DNA from: JAYZQT01 sp036136335
Lineage (GTDB): Bacteria > Pseudomonadota > Alphaproteobacteria > MPNO01 > UBA830
DNA: 64,000 bases
Assembly: GCA_036136335.1 (NCBI GenBank)
Contig: JAYZQT010000030.1
Location: 1 to 64,000, forward strand
Direction: 5' to 3'
A program made the position numbers and the translations under genes. Numbering within the stretch: the stretch's first letter is position 1; the number at the start of each line of letters is the position of its first letter. Shown here piece by piece: positions 42,900 to 51,952 of this stretch. The notes under the pieces were generated by a model, which searched no databases, was not told the origin of the DNA, and saw nothing but the letters and a program-made list of their open reading frames with translations.

Positions 42900-44348
42900 G
42901 TGCTCGATTTTCGCCCGATACTTTATATCATTGGCATTTTACTCACCACCTTGGCGGTGGCGATGTGTGCGCCAATGTTGGCTGATCTCATGGCAGGCCA
43001 TCCTGACTGGCAGGTTTTTGCGGGTTCCGCAGGCTTGACCGCCTTCATTGGGGTCACCCTTATGTTGACCACGATGGCACCACCCGCACGGATGTCGGTT
43101 CGCCAAGCATTTATTCTAACCACAACAAGTTGGGTGGCGATGACTTTTTTCGCAGCTCTACCTTTTGCCTTCGCCGATCTGGATCTCAATTTCACCGACG
43201 CATTCTTTGAAGCGATGTCGGGGCTGACCACGACCGGATCAACTGTTATTACCACTCTTGATACAGCGCCAACCGGCATACTACTTTGGCGTGCGATCCT
43301 GCAATGGCTTGGTGGCATTGGCATAATTGTGATGTCTATAGCGGTTCTGCCAATGCTCAAAATTGGAGGAAATCAACTATTTCAGACCGAGTCTTCCGAC
43401 AGTCTGGAAAAGGTGTTGCCCCGGGTTGCACAGATCGCTAGCGGGGTCGGATTTGTCTATCTAGGCCTCACAGCTATGTGTGCATTACTTCTCTGGTGGG
43501 CCGGATTTAGAGGATTTGATGCAATTGCACATGCCATGACCACCATTGCTACCGGTGGGTTTTCTACCCGGGACGGATCGATTGGCGCGTTTGGGAACGC
43601 CAATGCAGAAGTTGTAATTACATGCTTTATGATTTTGGGTGCCCTTCCCTTTGTATTGTATCTTCAGGCGGTTCGCGGCAAGCCGATGATGATTTTGCGC
43701 GACAAACAGGTGAGATGGTTTTTCTGGATCGTCATTTTCTTCGTTCTCGCTGTCACGCTGGCGCATCAGACAAATAATGACATCAATTCCGGCCGCGCAC
43801 TGAGGGAAGCGGGGTTTAATGTGATCTCCATAATGACTGGTACCGGCTATGCATCTGCTAACTACGCAGCTTGGGGGGCGTTCGCCACTGGCGTATTCTT
43901 TTTCATAATGTTCATCGGCGGTTGTGCAGGATCAACCACCTGTTCCATCAAGGTTTTCAGGTATCAGGTGCTCTATCAGACATCGAAGATGCAGTTAAAG
44001 CGTCTTATCCGGCCCCATGGCGTTTTTATTGGCACATTCAACGGGAAACCAATCACCGACGAAGTGGGAAATTCGGTGATGAGCTTCTTTTTTCTGTTTG
44101 TCCTGACCTTTGCGATGCTCGCCGGCTTGCTTCATTTTATAGGCTTGGACTTTCTGACGGCCATTTCCGGCGCGGCCACCGCAATTTGTAATGTAGGCCC
44201 CGCACTCGGCGAAACCATAGGACCAACAGGGAGTTTCGCCGCCCTGCCAGATAGTGCCAAATGGGTTCTCTCAGCTGGTATGCTCTTGGGCAGGCTAGAG
44301 CTTTTCACGGTGCTGGTTCTTTTTGCACCGTGGTTCTGGCGCGGTTGA
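42900..44348 (+). CDS. trkH: TrkH-type potassium uptake channel subunit
   Basis: A 482-aa polytopic protein starting at GTG. It has four membrane-pore-membrane repeats with selectivity-filter glycines in SGLTTTGSTV, TIATGGFST, GTGYASANY and CNVGPALGETIGPTGSF. It takes up K+ together with a cytosolic TrkA regulator, which is not in this window. The C-terminus ends MLLGRLELFTVLVLFAPWFW, typical of TrkH. It shares one base with argE (TGATG). Confidence 0.93.
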   Translation: MLDFRPILYIIGILLTTLAVAMCAPMLADLMAGHPDWQVFAGSAGLTAFIGVTLMLTTMAPPARMSVRQAFILTTTSWVAMTFFAALPFAFADLDLNFTDAFFEAMSGLTTTGSTVITTLDTAPTGILLWRAILQWLGGIGIIVMSIAVLPMLKIGGNQLFQTESSDSLEKVLPRVAQIASGVGFVYLGLTAMCALLLWWAGFRGFDAIAHAMTTIATGGFSTRDGSIGAFGNANAEVVITCFMILGALPFVLYLQAVRGKPMMILRDKQVRWFFWIVIFFVLAVTLAHQTNNDINSGRALREAGFNVISIMTGTGYASANYAAWGAFATGVFFFIMFIGGCAGSTTCSIKVFRYQVLYQTSKMQLKRLIRPHGVFIGTFNGKPITDEVGNSVMSFFFLFVLTFAMLAGLLHFIGLDFLTAISGAATAICNVGPALGETIGPTGSFAALPDSAKWVLSAGMLLGRLELFTVLVLFAPWFWRG

Positions 44349-45502
44349 TGTCACCTCAACTAAGGAGTGCAATAGCGATACTGAAAGATCTTGTCGGATT
44401 TGATAGCACCTCTCGTAACTCTAACCTTCCTCTCATAGACTATATTGCAGGCTATCTTTCGGACCTGGGGCTTTCCCCAAGAAAAATTCACTCTGACGAC
44501 GGCGCCAAGGCCAATCTGTATGTGACAATTGGACCTGAGTCCAGCGGCGGGACCGTACTATCCGGCCATTCAGACGTAGTACCCGTCGACGGACAGAACT
44601 GGACCTCCAATCCTTTTAACCTCACTGAAAGACAAGGAAGGTTATACGGGCGGGGAACAGCCGACATGAAAGGGTTTATTGCGTGTTGTCTGGCCATAAC
44701 GCCGCGGTTCATCGAGCGGGACCTCGCAAACCCGATACACCTTGCCTTTTCCTATGACGAAGAGGTGGGGTGTCTTGGGGTAGGACGTATGATCGACCTG
44801 ATTTTATCTGACCTGCCGCATCCCGCCGCAGTAATAATCGGTGAACCAACGAGCATGGAGATTATCAACGCGCACAAAGGTATCTGTGCGATGTCAACCA
44901 CCTTTCGTGGTCGCGAGGCCCATTCGAGCCGACCCCATGATGGCGTCAACTCAATCGAGGCCGCTGCTATGCTGGTCTCCTATCTCTACAAACTATGCGA
45001 CGAACTCTCCAAAACGGATCGAGATAATCGTTTTGATCCACCCTATACAACATTCAATGCCGGAATTATTTCGGGTGGCGATGCCGTAAACATTATTGCG
45101 CGTGAATGCCTTCTTAACTGGGAGTTCCGTCCGATCCCGGGCTCCGACCCGGATGCTATAGCAGCCCGGGTAGAGGATTGGGTGCACACCGTGATACTTC
45201 CGCACATGAAAAATACTGGCCAAGAATGTTTTATCAATACCGAACGAAATGTTCTGGTGCCTCCTTTTGACTCTCCCGCTTCCGCCGCCGAAGCCATCGC
45301 TCGCAAAGCCTCTGGATTGAATAGTGCCGGTGCGGTCGCTTTTGTGACCGAAGCCAGTTTATTTTCTCGTGCGGGCATTCCCGCAGTGATCTGTGGGCCC
45401 GGCGATATTGCTCAAGCCCACCAACCTGACGAATTTATTTCGATTGAACAACTGGCATCCTGTCTCGGTTTTCTTGAACGAACAGCGTCTGCAGCCGAAT
45501 AA
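44348..45502 (+). CDS. argE: Acetylornithine deacetylase
   Basis: A 384-aa M20 metallopeptidase-fold enzyme that releases ornithine from N-acetylornithine. The start is the ATG overlapping the trkH stop; an in-frame start 87 bp earlier lies inside trkH. Zinc-site motifs are GHSDVVPVDGQNW, GRGTADMKGF (bridging Asp) and DEEVGCLGV. The dimerisation domain carries GEPTSMEIINAHKG, and the C-terminal His region GPGDIAQAHQPDEFI is intact. It fits the argD, argF and argH genes in the window, so the linear (non-GlnN-recycling) arginine route may operate. Confidence 0.92.
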   Translation: MSPQLRSAIAILKDLVGFDSTSRNSNLPLIDYIAGYLSDLGLSPRKIHSDDGAKANLYVTIGPESSGGTVLSGHSDVVPVDGQNWTSNPFNLTERQGRLYGRGTADMKGFIACCLAITPRFIERDLANPIHLAFSYDEEVGCLGVGRMIDLILSDLPHPAAVIIGEPTSMEIINAHKGICAMSTTFRGREAHSSRPHDGVNSIEAAAMLVSYLYKLCDELSKTDRDNRFDPPYTTFNAGIISGGDAVNIIARECLLNWEFRPIPGSDPDAIAARVEDWVHTVILPHMKNTGQECFINTERNVLVPPFDSPASAAEAIARKASGLNSAGAVAFVTEASLFSRAGIPAVICGPGDIAQAHQPDEFISIEQLASCLGFLERTASAAE

Positions 45503-45723
45503 CGGGAATATGATCTCAAATCCGATAGCATTCAGATAAAGGTGCCATTCGGCGCTCCCGCCGAAGTTGGAGAAGTAATTGCAAAGTGGCCGCACCATTT
45601 TTTTATCGAAAGGAGTAAAAGCGGCGCGACCACCATACTCAATATCCATCCGTCTAGGAGCGCTTGATAGGCGTAGGTTATGTACGCGCCCGGAATTTTA
45701 CGCCCTCCATTCAGGTTGAAAAA

Positions 45724-46317
45724 CTAGTAACTCACCCAATCCTTCATATGGATCCGTATCTGGCTCTCAAGAGATTTATTTAGATCACCCATCAACCTTT
45801 CCGTCATCTGAAACCAGACTACGCTCCGCTCGTTCGGAGAAATGTCCTCTGAAACCGATCGGGATCGTATCGCCGCGGACTCAACCGTCACCCGCACCCT
45901 TCCATTAGCGTCCCGAATTTCTACCAGCATATCGATGGTCGCTTCATAGCGCTCGGATTGGTCTCGAGTAAAGACTGCCTCCAAACCGGTGGAACGTTTC
46001 ATCGGTTGCTCAATAACGCTGGCGCGGCGGACGACAACACGAGCAACACCGGACCGGCCCGCTGCCCTAAGACGATCCCGCCCCCAGTTCGACGCGGTGG
46101 CTGCAGGCGAGACGGGAAATCTATGTTCAACGTGGGGGTGTGCCGCAGGTGAGACGTAAAGGTTTTCTATCTCCACTCGCGCAACATTCAGTTTGATCTG
46201 CGGGAGATGGGCAAAAGAGATATCCGGAAAGGCGACATTTTTCTCTACGGGCGCGCATCCGACGAGGCTAATTGCGGCAAGCATAAAAGTTCCGGAAAGA
46301 ATATTTTTTAACAACAT
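45724..46317 (-). CDS. Conserved hypothetical lipoprotein downstream of hslO
   Basis: A 197-aa protein with a clear type II signal (MLLKNILSGTFMLAAISLVGC; the lipobox LVGC places the lipidated Cys at residue 21) followed by a periplasmic or outer-membrane beta-rich domain (VARVEIENLYVS, RYEATIDMLVEIRDANGRVRVTVES). A helical tail (MTERLMGDLNKSLESQIRIHMKDW) closes it. I do not recognise a characterised family. It is the last gene of the leftward argD-argF-hslO run, 32 bp after hslO, a position also seen for related lipoproteins in alphaproteobacteria. Confidence 0.75.
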   Translation of the reverse strand: MLLKNILSGTFMLAAISLVGCAPVEKNVAFPDISFAHLPQIKLNVARVEIENLYVSPAAHPHVEHRFPVSPAATASNWGRDRLRAAGRSGVARVVVRRASVIEQPMKRSTGLEAVFTRDQSERYEATIDMLVEIRDANGRVRVTVESAAIRSRSVSEDISPNERSVVWFQMTERLMGDLNKSLESQIRIHMKDWVSY

Positions 46318-46349
46318 GCTACGTACCTCCTGTAGGGCAGTATTTGCAA

Positions 46350-47309
46350 TTATCTGTGTTTGCCGTTCTCCATTTTCTCATCAAATATGCGTCTTAATTT
46401 TTCTTCCTCAAAGGAATAATCGTGGCCACAAAATTCGCATGTGACCGCCACGACGCCATCCACCTTTAATTCCTCGATTTCTTCTTGAGGAAAGGATTTC
46501 AGCATTATTTCCACCCGGTCAGCAGAACAACGGCAGCGTTGCGCCACCAACAGCGTGTCAAAAACCCGAACTCCATCCTCATGAAACAGGCGAAATAAAA
46601 ACTCATGAGGATGGAGTTTCAAATCAAGCAACTCTGCCTCACGGCTAGCACTCATCAAAACCACTGCACGGCACCAAGCGTCTTCATATTCTTCATCGAC
46701 GACGTCCCCCGACTGAAGGACAAGGCCTTCAGATGGCATTTTTTGAATAAGCAGGCCGCCAGACCGCCATACACCGGAAGCGGATTGTCTGGATACCAGT
46801 TTTACAGTGGCATCGACCTGATCGGACTCCCGAAAATAGTTATGTGCGCAATCAGCAAGTGTCGCGCCTGCTAGCTTAACAATTCCCTGATAACGATCTG
46901 TGTCCTGACCTTGATCAACAGTAAAAGCCAAATAACCATTGCCGAGGAGATGCGGAACAGGACTGGCCCGCCAAGTTTCATCAAGTTTGGATACAGCGTC
47001 GACATCGAACTGCGCGTACCCTCGAAGACCACCATCGCTGGTGAGGTCCACGATGATCAATCCTACAGATCCGTCACCCTTTGCCTGCAAAGAGAATGTA
47101 CCGTTAAATTTAAAAATACCCGAAACGAGGGTGGCCAGCACCAGCATGTCAGACAACAGGAGTGCTACTGGTTCTGGATATTGATGTCCGGCAAGGACAT
47201 CTTGAAGGGAAGAACCGAGGCGGACCAGGCGCCCACGAGCAACGTTGTTTTCCAGCTGAAAGGGCTGGACCAAGTTGTCCGGTATGGAAGAAATAAAGGT
47301 GCTGCCCAT
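46350..47309 (-). CDS. hslO: Hsp33 redox-regulated molecular chaperone
   Basis: A 319-aa holdase activated by oxidation of its zinc site. The C-terminal switch has CxC (RCRCS) and CxxC (CEFCG), which together bind zinc when reduced. The N-terminal substrate domain shows VRLGSSLQDVLAGHQYP and LLSDMLVLATLVSGIFKF. It is placed after argF (7-bp gap); the argD-argF-hslO order is conserved in alphaproteobacteria. No missing cysteines. Confidence 0.93.
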   Translation of the reverse strand: MGSTFISSIPDNLVQPFQLENNVARGRLVRLGSSLQDVLAGHQYPEPVALLLSDMLVLATLVSGIFKFNGTFSLQAKGDGSVGLIIVDLTSDGGLRGYAQFDVDAVSKLDETWRASPVPHLLGNGYLAFTVDQGQDTDRYQGIVKLAGATLADCAHNYFRESDQVDATVKLVSRQSASGVWRSGGLLIQKMPSEGLVLQSGDVVDEEYEDAWCRAVVLMSASREAELLDLKLHPHEFLFRLFHEDGVRVFDTLLVAQRCRCSADRVEIMLKSFPQEEIEELKVDGVVAVTCEFCGHDYSFEEEKLRRIFDEKMENGKHR

Positions 47310-47316
47310 CGCGAGG

Positions 47317-48231
47317 TCAGGAAAGACACCAGGCGAGAATGCCTTTTTGGGCGTGTAACCGATTTTCAGCTTCGTCCCAAACTACCGACTGTGGTCCGTC
47401 CAGAACCTCAGCGGTAACCTCTTTATTCCTGTGCGCCGGAAGACAATGCATGAATATTGCATCGGATGCCGCCCGCTCCATTAATCTGGCATCAACTTTG
47501 TAGGGGGCCAGCAGGTTATGCCGTTTTTCTTCCTCAGTATCCCCCATGGAGACCCACGTATCGGTCACAACGCAGTCAACACCATCGACCGCCTCCTGTG
47601 GATCAGTAGTCAGTACGATCTTCGCACCCTCGCTGAAAGCCCAGTCAATATCATCTTGTAGCGGTGCCAGATCGGAAGGACATGCCAGCCGCATTTCAAA
47701 GTCAAATCGAGCGGCCGCCTGAATCCAGGTCCGTGCCATATTATTCCCATCACCACACCAGGCCACCCGCTTGCCTGCTATATCACCACGGTGCTCTTCA
47801 AACGTCATAATATCGGCCAACAACTGACACGGGTGGGAATAATCTGTCAGACCGTTAATAACCGGTACGTCGGCGTAAAACGCAAGCTCCGAAAGTTTGT
47901 TATCATCGGTTGTCCGCATCATGATTGCATCAACGTAACGCGACAGCACCCTCGCTGTGTCAGCGATTGTCTCCCCCCGACCGATCTGCATCTCGTCTGG
48001 CGACATAACCACGACGGACCCACCAAGCTGTTTCATCGCCATCTCGAACGAGACGCGTGTTCGGGTTGACGGTTTTTCGAAGATCATGGCAAGGGCGTAT
48101 CCTTCCAATGGATATTTCGAATCCTGAAAGCATTCACCTCTCTTAAAACCAATACCCAACTGGACAATCCGACGCAGATCTTCAGACGCAATTTGCGTCA
48201 ATTCCACAAAATGCCGCGGCGGCGCCTTCAT
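47317..48231 (-). CDS. argF: Ornithine carbamoyltransferase
   Basis: A 304-aa enzyme converting ornithine and carbamoyl phosphate to citrulline. The carbamoyl-phosphate loop KPSTRTRVSFE, the ornithine-side HCLPAHRNKEV, and DTWVSMGDTEEE (SMG loop) are intact. Its start overlaps the argD stop in ATGA, and hslO follows 7 bp downstream. Length and motifs are fully typical of anabolic OTCases. Confidence 0.95.
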   Translation of the reverse strand: MKAPPRHFVELTQIASEDLRRIVQLGIGFKRGECFQDSKYPLEGYALAMIFEKPSTRTRVSFEMAMKQLGGSVVVMSPDEMQIGRGETIADTARVLSRYVDAIMMRTTDDNKLSELAFYADVPVINGLTDYSHPCQLLADIMTFEEHRGDIAGKRVAWCGDGNNMARTWIQAAARFDFEMRLACPSDLAPLQDDIDWAFSEGAKIVLTTDPQEAVDGVDCVVTDTWVSMGDTEEEKRHNLLAPYKVDARLMERAASDAIFMHCLPAHRNKEVTAEVLDGPQSVVWDEAENRLHAQKGILAWCLS

Positions 48232-49400
48232 GATGCCTGCTCAGCACAGATGGCGTCGATGATGCCGAGTGCTTCATAAACATGTTCCTCGCCCGCAATC
48301 AGCGGTGGAAGAAATCTGAGCACGTTTTCGCCTGCAGGAACCGTCAGCAGTCCCCGGTCAAATGCCTTGGACACTAGATCCATATTGGGAACCACGCACT
48401 TGATGCCCAACATCAGACCCACGCCGCGAATGCCTTCGATCACACTAGGATATCGCCCGACAACTTCGATAACGCCTCTCTGTATCAATTGCCCCGTTGT
48501 GATTACCTGCTCAAGAAAACCTGGTACGAGAACTACATCAAGCACTGCGTTTGCACATGCGGCCGCAAGCGGATTGCCGCCGAAGGTGCTACCATGTGTT
48601 CCAGGTGTAATGCCAACAGCGGCCTCTTTTGTCGCCAGACAGGCACCTATCGGAAAGCCGCCGCCAAGTGCCTTTGCGGAAGACATCACATCGGGTGTAA
48701 CGCCCGACCATTCGTAGGCCCATAGCCGGCCAGTACGGCCAATCCCAGTCTGCACCTCGTCAAACATCAATAGCAGGTTATTCTCATTACAAAGGTTCCG
48801 CAGATCCTTTAAGAAATTTGGGTCCGCCGGACGAATACCACCTTCACCCTGAACAGGTTCGACCATAATACCAGCGGTCTTGCTGGTGACCGCGGCTCGG
48901 GTCGCTTTTATATCCCCAAACGCCACGTGATCGAAACCATCGACTGACGGCCCAAACCCTGCGCGGTGTGCTTCGCTCGCGCCCGCCGCAATGGTCGCTA
49001 GCGTTCTACCGTGAAAACTGCCATTGAAAGATATCATGCGGTAGCGTTCCGGGTGGCCAATGTCATTTTGATATTTTCGAATCAATTTTATCGACGCTTC
49101 AACAGCTTCTGCCCCCGAATTGCAAAAAAATACGGTATCGGCAAAGGAGGTCTCCACCAAACGATCGGCCAGCCGTTGTTGTTGGGGAATATGATAAAGG
49201 TTGGACGTATGCCAAAGTTTGCCCATCTGCTCCGCTAGGGCGGCAACCAGGATGGGATGGTTGTGACCCAACGCGGTCACGGCAATTCCCCCTCCAAAAT
49301 CAAGAAAGCGTCGCCCGTCACTTGCGTAAAGGTAAACACCATCGCCCTTATCAAATGCAACGTCCGTTCGTCCGTAGGACGGCATAATTGACTGGCTCAC
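48228..49400 (-). CDS. argD: Acetylornithine aminotransferase
   Basis: A 390-aa class III PLP aminotransferase. I start it at GTG 49400 because GGGAGGG lies five bases upstream; the 93-bp in-frame extension upstream has no family similarity and would overrun the promoter. FDEVQTGIGRTGRLWAYE and the PLP-lysine SSAKALGGGFPIGA are present. The GHNHPIL and GSTFGGNPLA segments complete the active site. First gene of argD-argF-hslO-lipoprotein. Confidence 0.94.
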   Translation of the reverse strand: MSQSIMPSYGRTDVAFDKGDGVYLYASDGRRFLDFGGGIAVTALGHNHPILVAALAEQMGKLWHTSNLYHIPQQQRLADRLVETSFADTVFFCNSGAEAVEASIKLIRKYQNDIGHPERYRMISFNGSFHGRTLATIAAGASEAHRAGFGPSVDGFDHVAFGDIKATRAAVTSKTAGIMVEPVQGEGGIRPADPNFLKDLRNLCNENNLLLMFDEVQTGIGRTGRLWAYEWSGVTPDVMSSAKALGGGFPIGACLATKEAAVGITPGTHGSTFGGNPLAAACANAVLDVVLVPGFLEQVITTGQLIQRGVIEVVGRYPSVIEGIRGVGLMLGIKCVVPNMDLVSKAFDRGLLTVPAGENVLRFLPPLIAGEEHVYEALGIIDAICAEQAS

Positions 49401-49707
49401 CGGACCCTCCCGATATTTGGTCTCTTGATCCTTTCGGCCCGAATATGGTCCGAAAAAGAGCGGGAGTATGTTTACGACACCTTGCGCTGTCAATCTGCAG
49501 TTTTGGTGCAGTCGAGTGGGATAAAATTACTTGTAGTAGCCCTTTTTGTGCGCCAGGTTCATTTAATGTTGCAGGGCAATGCATGCACCTGTAGTCAGTC
49601 GTGTTATACCGGCTCAATTAAACCGGGTGAAAACGGAAGTTGGACGTTGCTCGTCAAAACAGAAAGATGAGTTGGAATGTGTGACATCCAGAGTGTGGAG
49701 GCTAGTG
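49401..49707. other. Divergent intergenic region between argD and the Rieske operon
   Basis: Contains the argD ribosome site and a good leftward promoter (49465-49493). Toward the Rieske gene the region has only a weak frame and a TGGAGG-like ribosome site at 49697-49701 before the ATG at 49708. Short CCGG-centred dyads near 49605-49625 are too weak to call. No small gene is convincing here. Confidence 0.4.
49465..49493 (-). promoter_or_regulatory. Candidate promoter for argD-argF-hslO
   Basis: On the minus strand TTGACA (49493-49488), 17 bp, then CATACT (49470-49465). The predicted start near 49458 leaves a leader of about 58 nt before the GTG at 49400. A perfect -35 and ideal spacing make it one of the better promoters in the window. 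Confidence 0.55.
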
Positions 49708-50973
49708 ATGGATGGTAGCGGGAAATCGTTCCACACCAGCGGAGGGACACCGCAATTTTCATGGCCGGAAGGCAATGCGCGAATACCTGACTGGATTTAT
49801 ACAGAGCAGAGTATTTATGAGCGAGAGCTGGAGAAGATCTTCCTAGGGAAACACTGGAATTTTGTCGGTCTGGAGTGTGAGGTACCAACGCCCGGTAATT
49901 ACTTCAGGTCTTATATGGGGCCTTTGCCGGTTGTCGTCACACGCGATATGGATGGAGAAATTCAGGTTTTCGAAAACCGCTGTGCACATCGAGGAGTTGA
50001 ATTTTGTCGGGAATACCGTGGGTCCGCAAACAGCTTCATCTGCCCCTATCACAATTGGACCTATAACCTGCAGGGTGACCTGACCGCCGTTCCTTTCCGC
50101 AAAGGCGTAAAGGGCAAAGGTGGTTTGCCAGCGAATTTTGATTTAGCTGAAAACGGGCTTCGAAAATTTCGAACAACCAAGCGTGGAGGTGTAATTTTTG
50201 CCACCGCCAGCGATGAGACCGAGTCCATCGAAGAATATTTGGGGCCGGTCATCTGCGACGAATTTGACGCCACCTTCGACGGCAGTGAAATGAAACTGCT
50301 CGGCATTCACCGAAATATTCTGCCAAGCAACTGGAAGTTATATCAGGAGAACCTGAAAGATCCCTATCACGCCACACTTTTACACACGTACCTGACCACT
50401 TTCGGTCTTTTCGTCTCATCGAATGAAACCAATATACCAACTGATTCAAAAGGCCGTCACGGTGGACTTCTTTCACGGCGACCGGAAGGACGCCCAGAAG
50501 TCTCGGAAGAAGAAGAGGCCAGCATGCAGGCATTTAAGAAGACTATGGAGCTAAACGATCCCCGCGTTTTAAAATTCTTCCCCGAATGTGATTCCAAATG
50601 GTCGGGTTCCGTGCTGACGATCTTTCCAACGCTCACTGCCCTGCGCCAGACCAATATTCTGAACACGCGTCTCCTGGTTCCGCGAGGGCCAAATGAATTC
50701 ATGATGATATGGGCGGTTTTCGGGCGAGCTGATGATGACGAGGAAATGACCAGACATCGTTTGCGTCAAAACAATATATTTGGCCCTGCCGGCTTTTTGG
50801 GAATTGAAGATAACGAAGTTCTGAAATTCCTTCAGGATGGTTTGAATAAATCGATGCCGCACTCGGGGCTCGCAATGCTTGGGGACGATCGCGAGCCAGT
50901 TGACACAATCATAACCGAGCGTGCGATCCGCGGCATGTACCGTTATTACCGCGACGTGATGGAACTGCAGTGA
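49708..50973 (+). CDS. Rieske non-heme iron aromatic-ring-hydroxylating oxygenase, alpha subunit
   Basis: A 421-aa terminal oxygenase subunit. The start at ATG 49708 has a GGAG upstream and begins at the usual family N-terminus; longer in-frame starts add unrelated residues. The Rieske 2Fe-2S ligands are Cys92, His94, Cys112 and His115 (CxH, 17 residues, CxxH). The catalytic iron site is Asp218/His221/His226 in LKDPYHATLLH. The overall layout is close to salicylate/anthranilate-type hydroxylases. It is followed directly by a beta subunit. No ferredoxin or reductase gene lies nearby. Confidence 0.92.
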   Translation: MDGSGKSFHTSGGTPQFSWPEGNARIPDWIYTEQSIYERELEKIFLGKHWNFVGLECEVPTPGNYFRSYMGPLPVVVTRDMDGEIQVFENRCAHRGVEFCREYRGSANSFICPYHNWTYNLQGDLTAVPFRKGVKGKGGLPANFDLAENGLRKFRTTKRGGVIFATASDETESIEEYLGPVICDEFDATFDGSEMKLLGIHRNILPSNWKLYQENLKDPYHATLLHTYLTTFGLFVSSNETNIPTDSKGRHGGLLSRRPEGRPEVSEEEEASMQAFKKTMELNDPRVLKFFPECDSKWSGSVLTIFPTLTALRQTNILNTRLLVPRGPNEFMMIWAVFGRADDDEEMTRHRLRQNNIFGPAGFLGIEDNEVLKFLQDGLNKSMPHSGLAMLGDDREPVDTIITERAIRGMYRYYRDVMELQ

Positions 50974-51473
50974 TGGTGTCATCGCTGAACACCAATTCAG
51001 CGGGCCTGCGGGAAGCGCGACTGGATGTAGAGGACTTCAATTACGCTTACGCTGAGACCCTGGACCGGATGGATGCAAATGGCTGGGTCGAATATTTTAC
51101 TGATGATGCCTTTTATCATGTGATAGCCCGAGACAATGAGGAATCAGGCCTTCCACTGGGCCTTATCTATTGTGAAGGCAAGGCAATGATGCAAGACAGG
51201 GCGTATGCACTACTCAACACCGAAATGTTCGCGCCACGTTATCTGCATCTGTCTATCACCAATACACGAGTTATTGCACTGGACGACAGTGAAATCCGCG
51301 CAACCGCCAACTATACGCTGGTAGAAACGCTAGTAGAGGAGCCGAGCAGGGTTCAGCAGGTCGGGAAATATCGTGACAAATTCGTACGCGAAGGTGACAG
51401 GCTGCTCCTTAAAGAACGCATCTGCACATTCGATAGTGTTATGATTGAAAACTCACTTGTATTTCCCGTGTAG
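50973..51473 (+). CDS. Ring-hydroxylating oxygenase beta subunit
   Basis: A 166-aa NTF2-fold small subunit that builds the alpha3beta3 oxygenase. The ATG at 50973 shares a base with the alpha stop (TGATG); a GTG one codon earlier is possible. FNYAYAETLDRMDANGWVEYFTDDAFYHV is the standard opening, and RYLHLSITNTRVI and the closing LLLKERICTFDSVMIENSLVFPV fit the family. It strongly supports the alpha gene being a two-component aromatic oxygenase rather than a single-subunit Rieske enzyme. Confidence 0.9.
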   Translation: MVSSLNTNSAGLREARLDVEDFNYAYAETLDRMDANGWVEYFTDDAFYHVIARDNEESGLPLGLIYCEGKAMMQDRAYALLNTEMFAPRYLHLSITNTRVIALDDSEIRATANYTLVETLVEEPSRVQQVGKYRDKFVREGDRLLLKERICTFDSVMIENSLVFPV

Positions 51474-51500
51474 GCATTTGTGCGTTATATCTCACCTCTA

Positions 51501-51530
51501 CCCATCATGACCAACGTTGGGTTTGATGGG
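51501..51530. repeat. Nested inverted repeat between the Rieske beta gene and the ABM gene
   Basis: CCCATCA (51501-51507) pairs with TGATGGG (51524-51530), and inside them CCAACGTTGG (51511-51520) is a perfect 10-bp palindrome. No T-run follows, so it is not a classical terminator. It may be an operator or an mRNA-stabilising stem between the oxygenase subunits and the small monooxygenase-fold gene. Confidence 0.5.
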
Positions 51531-51580
51531 ACAGAAGTTGAGAGAAGAGGTGCGAAGGACCAATAGAAAGGAACACACTT

Positions 51581-51952
51581 ATGTCGCTCATACCCCTGGC
51601 TGATAAAGGCAACTTTTTTCATATATATGATTTTCATGTAAAAGCAGGAACAGGTGAAGAGTTCGTTCGGCTCTTTGAGGAGTTCGATTATTCAGAGGGC
51701 AATCCAATGCACAAGTCACCCTACCAGGTTAAGGACGGCGTAATGCTTCGCGACACTGAAGACGAGGATCATTTCTATTTGATTGGCGAGTGGGCCAGCA
51801 TAGAGGAACATCGTCGTATTCTAGTTGAGCTGCAGGAACTGGCGCCGGAATTTGTTAACTATATTGAGGGTCTTGACAAGGGCGCTTTTGTTCCAAAATA
51901 CGCGGAAATCGTGTCATCAACGCCGCAACACATCCTGGATGCCGCCGAATAG
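51581..51952 (+). CDS. Antibiotic biosynthesis monooxygenase (ABM)-fold protein
   Basis: A 123-aa ferredoxin-like dimeric alpha-beta barrel protein. IYDFHVKAGTGEEFVRLFEEF and HFYLIGEWASIEEHRRI are the two ABM half-motifs. An AAGGAA ribosome site precedes the ATG. Relatives include quinol monooxygenases and heme-degrading proteins, but many have no known activity. Position after the Rieske pair suggests it handles a catechol- or quinol-type product; that is inference. Its stop codon directly abuts the stop of the convergent sulP gene with no gap. Confidence 0.82.
   Translation: MSLIPLADKGNFFHIYDFHVKAGTGEEFVRLFEEFDYSEGNPMHKSPYQVKDGVMLRDTEDEDHFYLIGEWASIEEHRRILVELQELAPEFVNYIEGLDKGAFVPKYAEIVSSTPQHILDAAE

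Noticed and set aside
45359..45649. A 96-residue open frame on the minus strand downstream of argE
   Set aside because: It overlaps the argE coding end antisense, has no ribosome site, no signal or domain, and its residues reflect the complement of argE codons.
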